This document shows, in pieces, positions 52,442-61,157 of a DNA stretch of 64,000 nucleotides. The notes beneath the pieces were generated by a model. That model was not told the DNA's origin. It was given only the letters and a program-made list of their open reading frames with translations, and ran no database searches. Positions within the stretch are counted from its first letter, which is position 1; every line of letters begins with the position of its first letter. Origin of the DNA: Acidobacteriota bacterium. Lineage in GTDB: Bacteria; Acidobacteriota; Terriglobia; Terriglobales; SCQP01. A program made the translations under genes and the position numbers. The DNA lies in NCBI GenBank assembly GCA_021789895.1, contig JAJYIU010000013.1, positions 26,166-90,165 on the forward strand, read 5' to 3'.

Positions 52442-53481
52442 GCCGCCATGCCGGGATTAATCACCGAGATCGGATCCAGCTCCCGCTGTTGTTCATAATC
52501 GAAGTAGTAGAACACTCGATTGCGCTTGATCGGACCGCCGAGATCCGCGCCGAACTGCTGCAACACATCCAGCGGGGTTTTACGTCCCTGGGACTTATCA
52601 ATGGCATCGTTAGCCCCGGTGCCGCTATTGCGATTGTAATAAAAGGCGTTGCCGTGCAGCAAGTTCGTGCCAGACTTGGTAACGGTGTTGACGTAACCGG
52701 AACCGCCGCTGCCATAGGCGGCATTATAGGGATTGTCCGAGACCTGGAACTCCTTGATGGATTGCTCGCCGTAAATATAGGGCACGCGCGTGCGGCCGCG
52801 GGCGTCGCCGAAATAGTTGCTGGTGGCATTGGAGCCATCCACCGTAAACGAATCCGAGCCATTGCCGTTGGCATAGCCGGAATCGCCGCCGCCCTGCTGG
52901 CCGCCGATGGTCACCAGGCCGAACTCGCCATCGCTGGCGGCATTTGGTGTCAGCAGCACGAAGTCGGTGTAACGCCTGCCGTTGGTGGGCAGCGACTGGA
53001 TCAGTTGGCGGTTGACCACCGTACTGACGGTGGTCTGAGTCGGACGCAGCAGCGGCGTCTGCCCGCTGACCGTCACCCGCTGCGCCAGCGAACCCACCTG
53101 CAACCGGCCGTTGGCTGCCATCGTCTGCCCCACCTGCACGACGATGTTTTGAATACGCAGGGCTTTAAACCCGGGCTTCTGGATTTCCAGGTTGTAGGCG
53201 CCGACGCTGAGCAGCGGGAAGCTGAAAAAACCGCTGCGGTTCGTGCGCGTCTGGTTTTTAACGCCGGTAGCCAACTCGGTCGCGGTAACCGCGGCACCCG
53301 GCACGGCAGCCCCGGAAGGGTCGGTAATCCGCCCGCTCAGGACGCCCGTCGTGGCGCCATTCTGGGCGCGCGCCGGCAGGCTCGCCAGCAACAATCCCGC
53401 GCCCAAGAGCAGAGTGCAACCTGCCCAGCCCTGAAGCCGCGTATGCCACAACTTTTGTACCCATCTGCGATGAGATTGCAT
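52438..53481 (-). CDS. TonB-dependent receptor, N-terminal part: signal, carboxypeptidase-regulatory and plug domains (frameshifted gene)
   Basis: 347 codons. The start has GGAG six bases upstream (AGGAGAAGATC then ATG). A signal peptide (GWAGCTLLLGAGLLLASLPARAQ) is followed by a carboxypeptidase-regulatory Ig-like domain (GVLSGRITDPSGAAVPGAAVTATEL) and the TonB plug (QTTVSTVVNRQLIQSLPTNGRRYTDFVLLTPN; EQSIKEFQVSDNPYNAAYGSGGSGYVNTVTKSGTN; NRVFYYFDYEQQRELDPI). It ends at TGA 52440-52438, which overlaps the TTG of the barrel frame (TTGA). Together the two frames form one normal Acidobacteria-type OmpA/TonB receptor. Given the single-base cause, it is a recent pseudogene or a sequencing error. 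Confidence 0.82.
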   Translation of the reverse strand: MQSHRRWVQKLWHTRLQGWAGCTLLLGAGLLLASLPARAQNGATTGVLSGRITDPSGAAVPGAAVTATELATGVKNQTRTNRSGFFSFPLLSVGAYNLEIQKPGFKALRIQNIVVQVGQTMAANGRLQVGSLAQRVTVSGQTPLLRPTQTTVSTVVNRQLIQSLPTNGRRYTDFVLLTPNAASDGEFGLVTIGGQQGGGDSGYANGNGSDSFTVDGSNATSNYFGDARGRTRVPYIYGEQSIKEFQVSDNPYNAAYGSGGSGYVNTVTKSGTNLLHGNAFYYNRNSGTGANDAIDKSQGRKTPLDVLQQFGADLGGPIKRNRVFYYFDYEQQRELDPISVINPGMAA

Positions 53482-53722
53482 GATCTTCTCCTGGCTGCTA
53501 ATCGGATTCCAACAGCTTTCTCTAAACCTGCCCGGGAGTCAAGCCTTAGTCTGAACTTTGTCATGGCATCTTCATACAAGCCATGGCATCGAGATTTTCA
53601 GCCAAGCTTCCAGCTCTTCGGGCAGCGGCACCGGCGTCCGCCTGGCGCGCCTTGCGTATACTGCGATCATGCCTTTGGAGGCGGGGATGGGGGTCGCACG
53701 CGGAACACAAATGGAGATGGAG

Positions 53723-55468
53723 ATGGCCAATGCGGAAAAGAGAGTTAACCGAAAGTGGAACTGGCGGCGCGCGATCGCCGGCGCCGTGCTGGCGCTGGCC
53801 GCCGCAAACGCACCGGCGGGCGCAGCACGCTTGCGCGGGCAGCCAGCGCCGCCTCGCGCGCGGGCATTCGATATCGTGATCGCCGGCGGGCGCATTTACG
53901 ACGGCACCGGCTCGCCCTGGTACTCGGGCGATATTGGCATCCGCCACGGCCGCATTGCGGCGATTGGCAATCTGGCGGGCGCGCCGCGGCGCCAAACCGT
54001 TGACGCGCGCGGATTGGCGGTGGCGCCCGGGTTTATAGACATGCTCGACCAGTCGGGCCGCAGCATCCTCCGCCATCCCCGGCTGCAGTCGAAAATTTAC
54101 CAGGGTATCACCACCGTCGTCACCGGCGAAGGCGAATCGGTGGCGCCGCGTTGGCCGGGCCGCGCCGGCGGCGCGGCCGGGCCCGGCTGGACGACGTTTG
54201 CCCGCTATTTTGCGCGGCTCAGGCGCCAGGGCATCGGCGTCAACCTCGCCAGCTTTGTGGGCGCGGCCACGGTGCGCGAGCTGGCGCTTGGCGATGGCGA
54301 CGTGCAGCCGTCGCCGGCGCAACTGCGGCGGATGGAAGCCCTGGTGCGCCAGGCAATGCAGGATGGCGCGGTGGGGCTTTCTACCGCGCTGCAATACCCG
54401 CCCGCGCCGTTTGCCAAAACCGGCGAGCTGATCGCGCTGGCCCGGGTTGCCTCCGCCTATGGCGGCATCTACGCCACTCATTTGCGCAGCGAAGGCGCGC
54501 GCGAGCCGGAGGCGGTGGCGGAAGCCATACGCATCGGGCGGGAAGCGCATATCCCGGTGGAAATCTTTCACATCAAGGAGGCGGGCCACGCCAACTGGGG
54601 CAAAATGCCGCAGCTCGTTGCTCAAATCGCCGCTGCCCGAGCCGCCGGCGTGGATATCTTCGCCAGCACCTATGCCTATACCGCCTGGTCGAACGGGCTG
54701 TCATCCTTCATCCCACCCTGGGCCCATATCGGCGGCCGCGCGGCGCTGGTCAACAATCTGCGAAATCCGGCGACCCGCGCCCGCATCCGCGCCGATCTGC
54801 TCAATCCCGCCAGTTGGGGCAACAACGACTGGCAGGAAATTCCCGGCCCGGAGGCGGTGGAAATTGTCGGGGTGCGCAATCCGGCGCTGCGCCGCTTTGA
54901 GGGCCGGCGCCTTTCGGACGTGGCCGCGGCCTGGCACGAAGACCCGATGGATGCGCTCTTCGATTTCCTGATTCAGGATGGCGGCCGCACTTCCGTGGCC
55001 GTGTTTGGCATGAGCGAACCGGATGTGGAACTGGCGCTGCGGCAGCCCTGGGTTTCGATCTGTACCGACGAGACCGGCACATCGCCTTCACCCACGGCGC
55101 ACCCGCACCCGCGCGCTTATGGCACATTCCCGCGCATCCTGCGTAAGTACGTGCGCCAGGATCGCCTGCTGACCCTGGCCGATGCGATTCGCAAAATGAC
55201 GGCGCTGCCGGCGGCGCAAATGCGCTTCGCCGATCGCGGCGTGATCAAGCGCGGCATGTGGGCGGATCTCGTGGTCTTCAATTCCGCAACCATCCGCGAC
55301 CGCGCCACCTACAATCACCCCCAGCAATTTGCCCGGGGAATGGCCTGGGTGCTGGTGAACGGCGTGCCGGTGATCAGCGCGGGGAAGCTGACGGGCGCGC
55401 TGCCGGGCAAAGTGCTGGTTGGGCCGGATGCGAAGCGCGGCGGCCGCGGGCAAAACAATCTAAATTGA
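53723..55468 (+). CDS. N-acyl-D-amino-acid deacylase-like amidohydrolase
   Basis: About 581 residues. ATG 53723 is preferred (GGAG six bases upstream, right before a basic signal-peptide start, RKWNWRRAIAGAVLALAAANAPAGA); ATG 53711 is an alternative. The family pattern is clear: FDIVIAGGRIYDGTGSPWYSGDIGIRHGRI, VAPGFIDML, KIYQGITTVVTGEGES, GGIYATHLRSEG, EIFHIKEAG, SICTDETGTSP, RDRATYNHPQQFARGMAWVLVNG. The usual metal-binding HxH after PGFID is absent (PGFIDMLDQSG), so the metal site must be altered. It is predicted to be periplasmic. The substrate is unknown; D-aminoacyl or peptide-like amides are the family norm. Confidence 0.82.
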   Translation: MANAEKRVNRKWNWRRAIAGAVLALAAANAPAGAARLRGQPAPPRARAFDIVIAGGRIYDGTGSPWYSGDIGIRHGRIAAIGNLAGAPRRQTVDARGLAVAPGFIDMLDQSGRSILRHPRLQSKIYQGITTVVTGEGESVAPRWPGRAGGAAGPGWTTFARYFARLRRQGIGVNLASFVGAATVRELALGDGDVQPSPAQLRRMEALVRQAMQDGAVGLSTALQYPPAPFAKTGELIALARVASAYGGIYATHLRSEGAREPEAVAEAIRIGREAHIPVEIFHIKEAGHANWGKMPQLVAQIAAARAAGVDIFASTYAYTAWSNGLSSFIPPWAHIGGRAALVNNLRNPATRARIRADLLNPASWGNNDWQEIPGPEAVEIVGVRNPALRRFEGRRLSDVAAAWHEDPMDALFDFLIQDGGRTSVAVFGMSEPDVELALRQPWVSICTDETGTSPSPTAHPHPRAYGTFPRILRKYVRQDRLLTLADAIRKMTALPAAQMRFADRGVIKRGMWADLVVFNSATIRDRATYNHPQQFARGMAWVLVNGVPVISAGKLTGALPGKVLVGPDAKRGGRGQNNLN

Positions 55469-55519
55469 TGGCGTCCCGGGATCATGGCGCCGGGGTTGGG
55501 GTTGAATCGAATATGTTCC

Positions 55520-55616
55520 TGGCGGAGGCGCATCGGAGTCGAACCGATCGAACGCCAGTGAATGACGCCCCGCTGGTTTTGAAGACCAGGACAGCCACCG
55601 GGCCACAAGCGCCTCC
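55520..55616 (-). tRNA. selC: tRNA-Sec (anticodon TCA)
   Basis: A 97-nt gene on the minus strand with an 8-bp acceptor stem, GGAGGCGC (5', ending at 55616) pairing with GCGCCTCC (55531-55524), discriminator G and an encoded CCA. The anticodon arm CTGGT-CTTCAAA-ACCAG gives anticodon TCA, which reads UGA. The T arm has GGTTCGACTCC, and a long variable arm is present. Long acceptor stem, long variable arm and TCA anticodon together identify selenocysteine tRNA. No selA, selB, selD or obvious selenoprotein gene is in the window. Confidence 0.93.
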
Positions 55617-55623
55617 AGTTCCG

Positions 55624-55629
55624 ATTGTA
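55624..55629 (-). promoter_or_regulatory. Possible -10 element of the tRNA-Sec promoter
   Basis: TACAAT on the minus strand lies seven bases before the tRNA 5' end, the right place for a -10 box. No good -35 hexamer is visible 16-18 nt further upstream, so the gene may instead be read from the malic-enzyme transcript 48 bp away. Confidence 0.35.
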
Positions 55630-55663
55630 GCTGGAGCGGCGAAAGGGTTAGCGGTTCCGCGTT

Positions 55664-58045
55664 TCAGGCTTTCGCCGAGGCGGATTGTTCGCTCCGGCGC
55701 GGCGGTGCGCCGTTTTCCGGCATGGTTGGCAGCGGCGGATCCAAGCTTTGCGCCTCATCCGGCGCGTTGCCCAGCACCCCGCCCAGCTTGCCGCCGCGCA
55801 CGGCGTCGGCCTGATGGGCGGCAATCGCGGCCAGGTTGACGATGTCTTCCATGGCGTCGCCGCGCTGCAGCACGTGCACCGGCTTCGACAACCCCACCAG
55901 GATGGGCCCGAGGGTTTCGGCGCCGCCGACGCGCGCCATCAGCTTGTAGGCGATGTTGGCCGCTTCGAGGCTGGGAAATACCAGCACGTTGGCGCCGCCC
56001 TTGAGGTGGGAAAAAGGATAATCGCGTTCCAGAATTTCCGGAGTGACGGCGGTATCGGCCATCATCTCGCCATCCACCATCAGCTCGGGATGCCGGGCGC
56101 GCAGGAGTTCCGCCGCGCGGCGCATTTTTTCCGCCAGCGGATGGCGGGTGCTGCCGAAGTTGGAAAACGAGAGCATGGCTACCCGCGGCTCGAGGTTGAA
56201 GTCGCGCGCGACTTCCGCCGCCAGCAGCGCGATGCCGGCCAGGTCTTCGCTGCCGGGCTCGATATTGACGGTGGTGTCGGCGAAGAAAAACACCTGGTTG
56301 CGGGTGACGATCACATAGACTCCGGCCACGCGCGCGACGCCGGGGCGGAGGCGTATGATCTGCAGCGCCGGGCGGATGGTCTCGGGATAATGCTGCGACA
56401 CCCCGGCGAGGAAGCCGTCAGCGTCGCCCATGCGGACCATCATCGCGCCGAAGTAGTTGGGGTTGAGCATCTGCTCGCGCGCCTCGTTGAGGGTGACGCC
56501 GTGGCGCTGGCGCAGGCGGTAAAACTCCTGCACATAGGCTTCGAGGCGGGGGGAATGTTTGGGCTCGACGATTTCCGGCTGGAACTGGCGCAGGGCGAGC
56601 TCTTCCAGCCGGGCCGCGATCACCTCGCGCCGGCCGATCAGGATGGGAGCGCCGATATTTTCCTGGCTGATCTGGTAGCCGGCGCGCAGGATTTTCTCGT
56701 GCTCGCCCTCGGAAAAGACGATGCGCTTGGGGGCCATGCGGGCGCGCTGGCGCACCGATTGCATGACCTCATAGGTACGGTTCAGGCGGCGGGCCAACTG
56801 GTCGCGATAGGCAGCGAGATTGAGCTGCTGCCGGGCCGCGCCGCTGTGCATGGCCGCCTCGGCCACGGCGGAGGATTCCTCCACCAGCACGCGCGGGTCG
56901 AAGGGCTTGGGGATGATGTACTCGGGGCCGAATTCCAGGCGGCGCAGGCCGTAGGCGCGCAGCACCGAGTCGGGCACGTCCTGCTTGGCGAGCTGCGCCA
57001 GGGCGCGGGTCGCGGCAATTTCCATTTCCGGATTGATGGCGCGGGCGCGGCAGTCGAGCGCGCCGCGGAAGATGTAGGGAAAACCAAGCACGTTGTTGAC
57101 CTGGTTGGGGAAGTCGGTGCGGCCGGTGGCGATGATGGCGTCGGGCCGGGCCGCCTTGGCCTCGGCGTAGCCGATTTCGGGATCGGGGTTGGCCAGGGCG
57201 AAGACGATCGGCTGGCGCGCCATCGAGCGCACCATCTCCGGCGTCACCGCGCGCGCCACCGAAAGCCCGACGAAGACGTCGGCGCCGCGCAGAGCCTCGG
57301 CCAGGGTGCGGGCTTCGGTGCGGGCCGCCAGCCGCGCTTTATAGGAATTCATGCCTTCGGTCCGGCCTTCGTACACGACCCCTTTCGAATCGCACAACAG
57401 CACGTTTTCGCGCTTTACGCCGAGGCGCAGAAAATGCTCGGCGCAGGCGATGCCGGAGGCGCCGGAGCCGTTGAAGACGACGCGCGCCTCCTCGATGCGC
57501 TTGCCGCACAGCTCCAGCGCGTTCAGCAACCCGGCGCCGGAAATGATCGCCGTGCCGTGTTGATCGTCGTGCATGACCGGAATGGACATGGTGCGCCGCA
57601 GCTCCGCCTCGATGCGGAAACATTCCGGCGCTTTGATGTCTTCCAGGTTGATCCCGCCGAAGGTGGGCTCGATCATCTGGCAGAAACGGATCACTTCTTC
57701 CGGGTCTTCCGACTGGACTTCCAGGTCGAAGACGTCAATATCGGCGAAGCGCTTGAACAGCACGCCTTTGCCTTCCATCACGGGCTTGCCCGCGGCCGCA
57801 CCGATGTTGCCCAGCCCCAGCACCGCCGTGCCATTCGAGACCACGGCCACCAGGTTGCCGCGGGCGGTGTATTCGTAGCTCAGGTCGGGCTCGCGCTCGA
57901 TTTCCAGGCAGGGCGCGGCCACGCCGGGGGTGTAGGCCAGGCTGAGATCCCATTGCGTACGGCAGGGTTTGGTGGCGGAGACCTCGATCTTGCCCTTGCG
58001 TCCCTGGCGGTGGTATTCGAGCGCGGCTTGTTGGCGATCGTCCAT
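55664..58045 (-). CDS. maeB: NADP-dependent malic enzyme with phosphotransacetylase-like domain
   Basis: A 793-residue, two-domain enzyme of the MaeB type. The malic-enzyme half (1-430) has the family start [34 protein letters not shown], the catalytic-Lys region [41 protein letters not shown] and [17 protein letters not shown]. Residues about 445-770 are a phosphotransacetylase-like domain ([60 protein letters not shown]), usually regulatory. It oxidatively decarboxylates malate to pyruvate and supplies NADPH. The start and length are normal. Confidence 0.93.
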   Translation of the reverse strand: MDDRQQAALEYHRQGRKGKIEVSATKPCRTQWDLSLAYTPGVAAPCLEIEREPDLSYEYTARGNLVAVVSNGTAVLGLGNIGAAAGKPVMEGKGVLFKRFADIDVFDLEVQSEDPEEVIRFCQMIEPTFGGINLEDIKAPECFRIEAELRRTMSIPVMHDDQHGTAIISGAGLLNALELCGKRIEEARVVFNGSGASGIACAEHFLRLGVKRENVLLCDSKGVVYEGRTEGMNSYKARLAARTEARTLAEALRGADVFVGLSVARAVTPEMVRSMARQPIVFALANPDPEIGYAEAKAARPDAIIATGRTDFPNQVNNVLGFPYIFRGALDCRARAINPEMEIAATRALAQLAKQDVPDSVLRAYGLRRLEFGPEYIIPKPFDPRVLVEESSAVAEAAMHSGAARQQLNLAAYRDQLARRLNRTYEVMQSVRQRARMAPKRIVFSEGEHEKILRAGYQISQENIGAPILIGRREVIAARLEELALRQFQPEIVEPKHSPRLEAYVQEFYRLRQRHGVTLNEAREQMLNPNYFGAMMVRMGDADGFLAGVSQHYPETIRPALQIIRLRPGVARVAGVYVIVTRNQVFFFADTTVNIEPGSEDLAGIALLAAEVARDFNLEPRVAMLSFSNFGSTRHPLAEKMRRAAELLRARHPELMVDGEMMADTAVTPEILERDYPFSHLKGGANVLVFPSLEAANIAYKLMARVGGAETLGPILVGLSKPVHVLQRGDAMEDIVNLAAIAAHQADAVRGGKLGGVLGNAPDEAQSLDPPLPTMPENGAPPRRSEQSASAKA

Positions 58046-58239
58046 AAAGTTCTCTTTCTACGTTAGTTCTATGCTTTTATCTTCTCCGCCGCAACCCCGA
58101 AGCGGCTGTGATTGACGTCACAGGCCGCCGCCCGCGCGGGAACGGATGAGCATGCCCGCGCGCGATTTCCGCAAATTGGCTCGGGACGGGGGCCGCGGCA
58201 AGCCATTCCGGCGAAATTGCTTTTAAAATAAGGGCCAGG

Positions 58240-58356
58240 GTGAAACCGGTGAATACGAAGCTGCTCTTCTATATCATCGCGGGCGTATTCCTGCTGTTGC
58301 TGGTGATCGTGCTGCTGGCCGGGCTGTCGAACATGGGCGCCGTGAGCGGCACATGA
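58240..58356 (+). CDS. Short single-helix membrane peptide coupled to the dehydratase gene
   Basis: GTG 58240 (or GTG 58249) starts a 38- or 35-residue peptide: short polar head (MKPVNTK), one strong hydrophobic segment ([21 protein letters not shown]) and the tail [13 protein letters not shown] lies just upstream. The stop overlaps the dehydratase start by 4 bp (ATGA), the signature of translational coupling. I recognise no family. It may be a membrane-anchored micropeptide or a leader whose translation opens the downstream start. Confidence 0.5.
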   Translation: MKPVNTKLLFYIIAGVFLLLLVIVLLAGLSNMGAVSGT

Positions 58357-60371
58357 GCGATGCTGCCCAGGCGGCGCCGCCGCCCGCGATTCCCGCCGCC
58401 GCGCTGCTCGATTCCGCCGACGCTGAAATCTACCGCCTGAACCTCCACGCCCCCGGACCCGCCGGCCGGCTTCCGCTCTCGCTGGCGGAGTTGACGGCAT
58501 GGCCGAGCGGCGATCTCTACGGCTGGAGCCACAACGTGGGGATGGGCTGGGAGCCGGAGAAGCTGCGACAGCCCGAATATCTGCTGCTTTCCACCCAAGG
58601 CGGACTGCGCGGCGCGCAGGGCGAGCCGCTGGCGCTGGGCTATCATACCGGCCACTGGGAAGTGGAACACCTGATGCGCGCCGCCGCGGAAGAACTGCGC
58701 GCCCGCTCGGCGACGCCGTTTGCCGCCTTCTGCAGCGACCCCTGCGACGGGCGCACGCAAGGCACGGCGGGGATGATGGATTCGCTGGCGTACCGCAACG
58801 ACGCCGCGCTGGTTTTCCGCCGCCTGATCCGCTCGCTGCCGCGGCGCCGCGGCGTGCTGGGCATCGCCACCTGCGATAAGGGACTGCCGGCGATGCTGAT
58901 GGCCCTGGCCGGCTGCGGCGAGCTGCCGTCCGTGCTCGCGCCCGGCGGCGTCATGCTGGCCGCCGAGCCCGGGGCCGAGGACACGGCCAAGGTGCAGACC
59001 ATCGGCGCCCGCGCCGCGCATGGCCTGCTATCGCTGGAAGAGGCCGCCGAGCTGGGTTGCCGCGCCTGCGCCAGCCCCGGCGGCGGCTGCCAATTTCTGG
59101 GCACCGCCGCCAGCATGCAGGTCGCCGCCGAAGCGCTTGGGCTGGCGCTGCCGCATGCCGCACTTTCCCCCTCCGGCCAGCCGATCTGGCGGGATATGGC
59201 GCGGCGCTCCGCCCGCGCCCTGCTGGCGCTCGACGCCGCCGGCCTGCGCGGGCGCGACCTGTTCACCTCCGCCGCCATCGAAAACGCCATGGCCGCGCAT
59301 GCCGCCTTCGGCGGCTCGACCAACCTGCTGCTGCACCTGCCCGCCATCGCTCACGCCGCCGGCCTGCCGCGGCCCACGCTCGACGACTGGCAACGCATCA
59401 ACCGCGCCACGCCCCGCCTGGTGGACGCCCTGCCCAACGGCCCGGCCGGACATCCCACCGCCTATGTTTTTCTCGCCGGCGGCGTGCCGGAAGTCCTGCT
59501 GCACCTGCGCCGCCTGGGCCTGCTGCACGGCGAGTGCCTCACCGCCGCGGGCATCACCTGGAACGCCTGCCTCGACTGGTGGGAAGGCTCCGAGCGCCGC
59601 GCCCGGCTGCGGCGAATGCTGCAGGAACAAATCGGCATCGCTCCCGGCGCGGTGATTTATAGTCCCGAGCGCGCCCGCGCCGGCGGCCTGCACGGAACCA
59701 CCACTTTCCCCCGCGGCAATCTCGCGCCCGCGGGCGCCGTCGTCAAAAGCACTGCCATCGCCGCCGAGCGGCTCGACGAGCATGGCGTCTACCGCCATGC
59801 CGGCCCGGCGCGTGTTTTTACCCGCGAAGCCGACGCCATCGCCGCCATCAAAGACCGCGGCGCCGGCGCACTGCGCCCCGGCGACGTGCTGGTGCTCATG
59901 GGCCGAGGCCCGCTGGGCTCCGGCATGGAGGAGATTTATCAGATCACTTCCGCCCTCCGCCATCTCCCCTGCGGCAGCCAGATTGCGGTGCTCACCGACG
60001 CCCGTTTCTCCGGCGTCTCGACCGGCGCCTGCATTGGGCACATCAGTCCCGAAGCGCTCGAGGGCGGCCCGCTGGGCCGTCTGCGCGACGGCGACTGGAT
60101 TGAGATTGAAATAGATTGCCGCGCCTTGACCGGCCGCGTGGATTTCACCGGCTCGCGCGAGCTGCCGCTGTCACCGGCGGAGGGCGCCCGCCAACTTGCC
60201 GCCCGCCCGCCCCTGCCCATGCTGGCGCCCGACCCCGGTCTGCCCGCCGATACGCGCCTCTGGGCCCGCCTGCAGTCGTTATGCGGCGGGGTCTGGGGCG
60301 GCTGTATATATGACGATAGACTGTTGGCTGAAAAGCTCCATTCCGGGCGCGAGCTGCCCCTCCGCGAATAA
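58353..60371 (+). CDS. yjhG: YjhG/YagF-type sugar-acid (D-xylonate) dehydratase
   Basis: A 672-residue IlvD/Edd-family iron-sulfur dehydratase. From [36 protein letters not shown] onwards it follows the E. coli YjhG/YagF pattern: [124 protein letters not shown]. The conserved Cys ligands of the cluster are present. YjhG dehydrates D-xylonate to 2-keto-3-deoxy-D-xylonate. Substrate range here is inferred. Start ATG 58353 overlaps the tiny upstream gene. Confidence 0.9.
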   Translation: MSDAAQAAPPPAIPAAALLDSADAEIYRLNLHAPGPAGRLPLSLAELTAWPSGDLYGWSHNVGMGWEPEKLRQPEYLLLSTQGGLRGAQGEPLALGYHTGHWEVEHLMRAAAEELRARSATPFAAFCSDPCDGRTQGTAGMMDSLAYRNDAALVFRRLIRSLPRRRGVLGIATCDKGLPAMLMALAGCGELPSVLAPGGVMLAAEPGAEDTAKVQTIGARAAHGLLSLEEAAELGCRACASPGGGCQFLGTAASMQVAAEALGLALPHAALSPSGQPIWRDMARRSARALLALDAAGLRGRDLFTSAAIENAMAAHAAFGGSTNLLLHLPAIAHAAGLPRPTLDDWQRINRATPRLVDALPNGPAGHPTAYVFLAGGVPEVLLHLRRLGLLHGECLTAAGITWNACLDWWEGSERRARLRRMLQEQIGIAPGAVIYSPERARAGGLHGTTTFPRGNLAPAGAVVKSTAIAAERLDEHGVYRHAGPARVFTREADAIAAIKDRGAGALRPGDVLVLMGRGPLGSGMEEIYQITSALRHLPCGSQIAVLTDARFSGVSTGACIGHISPEALEGGPLGRLRDGDWIEIEIDCRALTGRVDFTGSRELPLSPAEGARQLAARPPLPMLAPDPGLPADTRLWARLQSLCGGVWGGCIYDDRLLAEKLHSGRELPLRE

Positions 60372-60454
60372 GCCGCTATTTCATTTATTCCACCTCGTTT
60401 TAGGGTTAAATTTGAAATCAGGTGGGGAACATTTATGCCCGCACGGGAGTCTGA

Positions 60455-60916
60455 ATGAGTGTGCGTTTCAGCGCCCGTTATATAGTTCTTATCGTATTGA
60501 AACTGCTAGGTTTGGCTGGCATTATGGCAGCCTCGCTGTGGGCCATCAATGTGCTGTTGCCGCCGCCTCCCGGCCTGCTCCACGACTGGCCCCGGCTGGG
60601 AAGCAGCTTGCCCTACACGCTCGGCATCGGGCTTTGGTTTCTGGCCGGTTATGGTTTGCTTCGATTCATTATTTGGGACCAGCGCTTCCGCTGCCGGATT
60701 TGTTGCAGCCGCTTGCGCATGCCTTTGACTGAAGGCGTTTATAGCTCGGTGTGGCTGGGCGGCGCTCCCTATACCGAATTCGTTTGCACCTGGGGACATG
60801 GCAAATTATTTATCCCCGACGTGCATCTGGCGAGCGGACGGAAAGCCATGTGGGTGGGCTATAACAGCCTTTGGGACAACCTGATGAAGGCCGAAAGCGA
60901 AGCGGTGGAAAAATAA
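60455..60916 (+). CDS. Small membrane protein with zinc-ribbon-like Cys motifs
   Basis: 153 residues. GGGAG lies five bases before ATG. Two transmembrane helices (about 7-32 and 50-75) are followed by a cytoplasmic domain with FRCRICCSRLRMP and FVCTWGHGKLFIPD, whose Cys-x2-Cys and Cys-x3-His pairs could hold a metal ion as a degenerate zinc ribbon. The family is not recognised. It precedes the repeat element at 60934-61072. Confidence 0.7.
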   Translation: MSVRFSARYIVLIVLKLLGLAGIMAASLWAINVLLPPPPGLLHDWPRLGSSLPYTLGIGLWFLAGYGLLRFIIWDQRFRCRICCSRLRMPLTEGVYSSVWLGGAPYTEFVCTWGHGKLFIPDVHLASGRKAMWVGYNSLWDNLMKAESEAVEK

Positions 60917-60933
60917 AATCTCGCGCATTTTTG

Positions 60934-61072
60934 CTGTCAGTGCTGTCAGGCTACATATAAGGCTTTTAGAATCAATAAATTATACTGACAGTAAGATAAA
61001 ATTTCCTGTCAGTGGAAAAAATGGAAATTCAGCATTAAGCCCTTATATATCTGCAGTTTAAAACACTGACAG
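60934..61072. repeat. Inverted-repeat element with five CTGTCAG/CTGACAG motifs and shared AT-rich core
   Basis: CTGTCAG at 60934-60940, 60943-60949 and 61006-61012; its reverse complement CTGACAG at 60985-60991 and 61066-61072. The pair 60943/60985 encloses a core (60958-60983) beginning TAAGGCTTTTAGAAT and ending AAATTAT, almost the same as in the element at 15081-15166. The pair 61006/61066 encloses an inverted partial copy, AAGCCCTTATA (61037-61047). Between 60985 and 61012 the two inner motifs extend to ACTGACAG / CTGTCAGT with a 14-nt AT-rich spacer. It lies between a membrane-protein gene and the metalloprotease gene. The function is unknown. Confidence 0.85.
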
Positions 61073-61157
61073 TAAATTTTGGAATTTCGTCTCAATTCGG
61101 TTGGAGCGAGATCGCCGGGAGTAGCCGCCGGCATAATCGTAGTGCTAAAAAAGGGAC

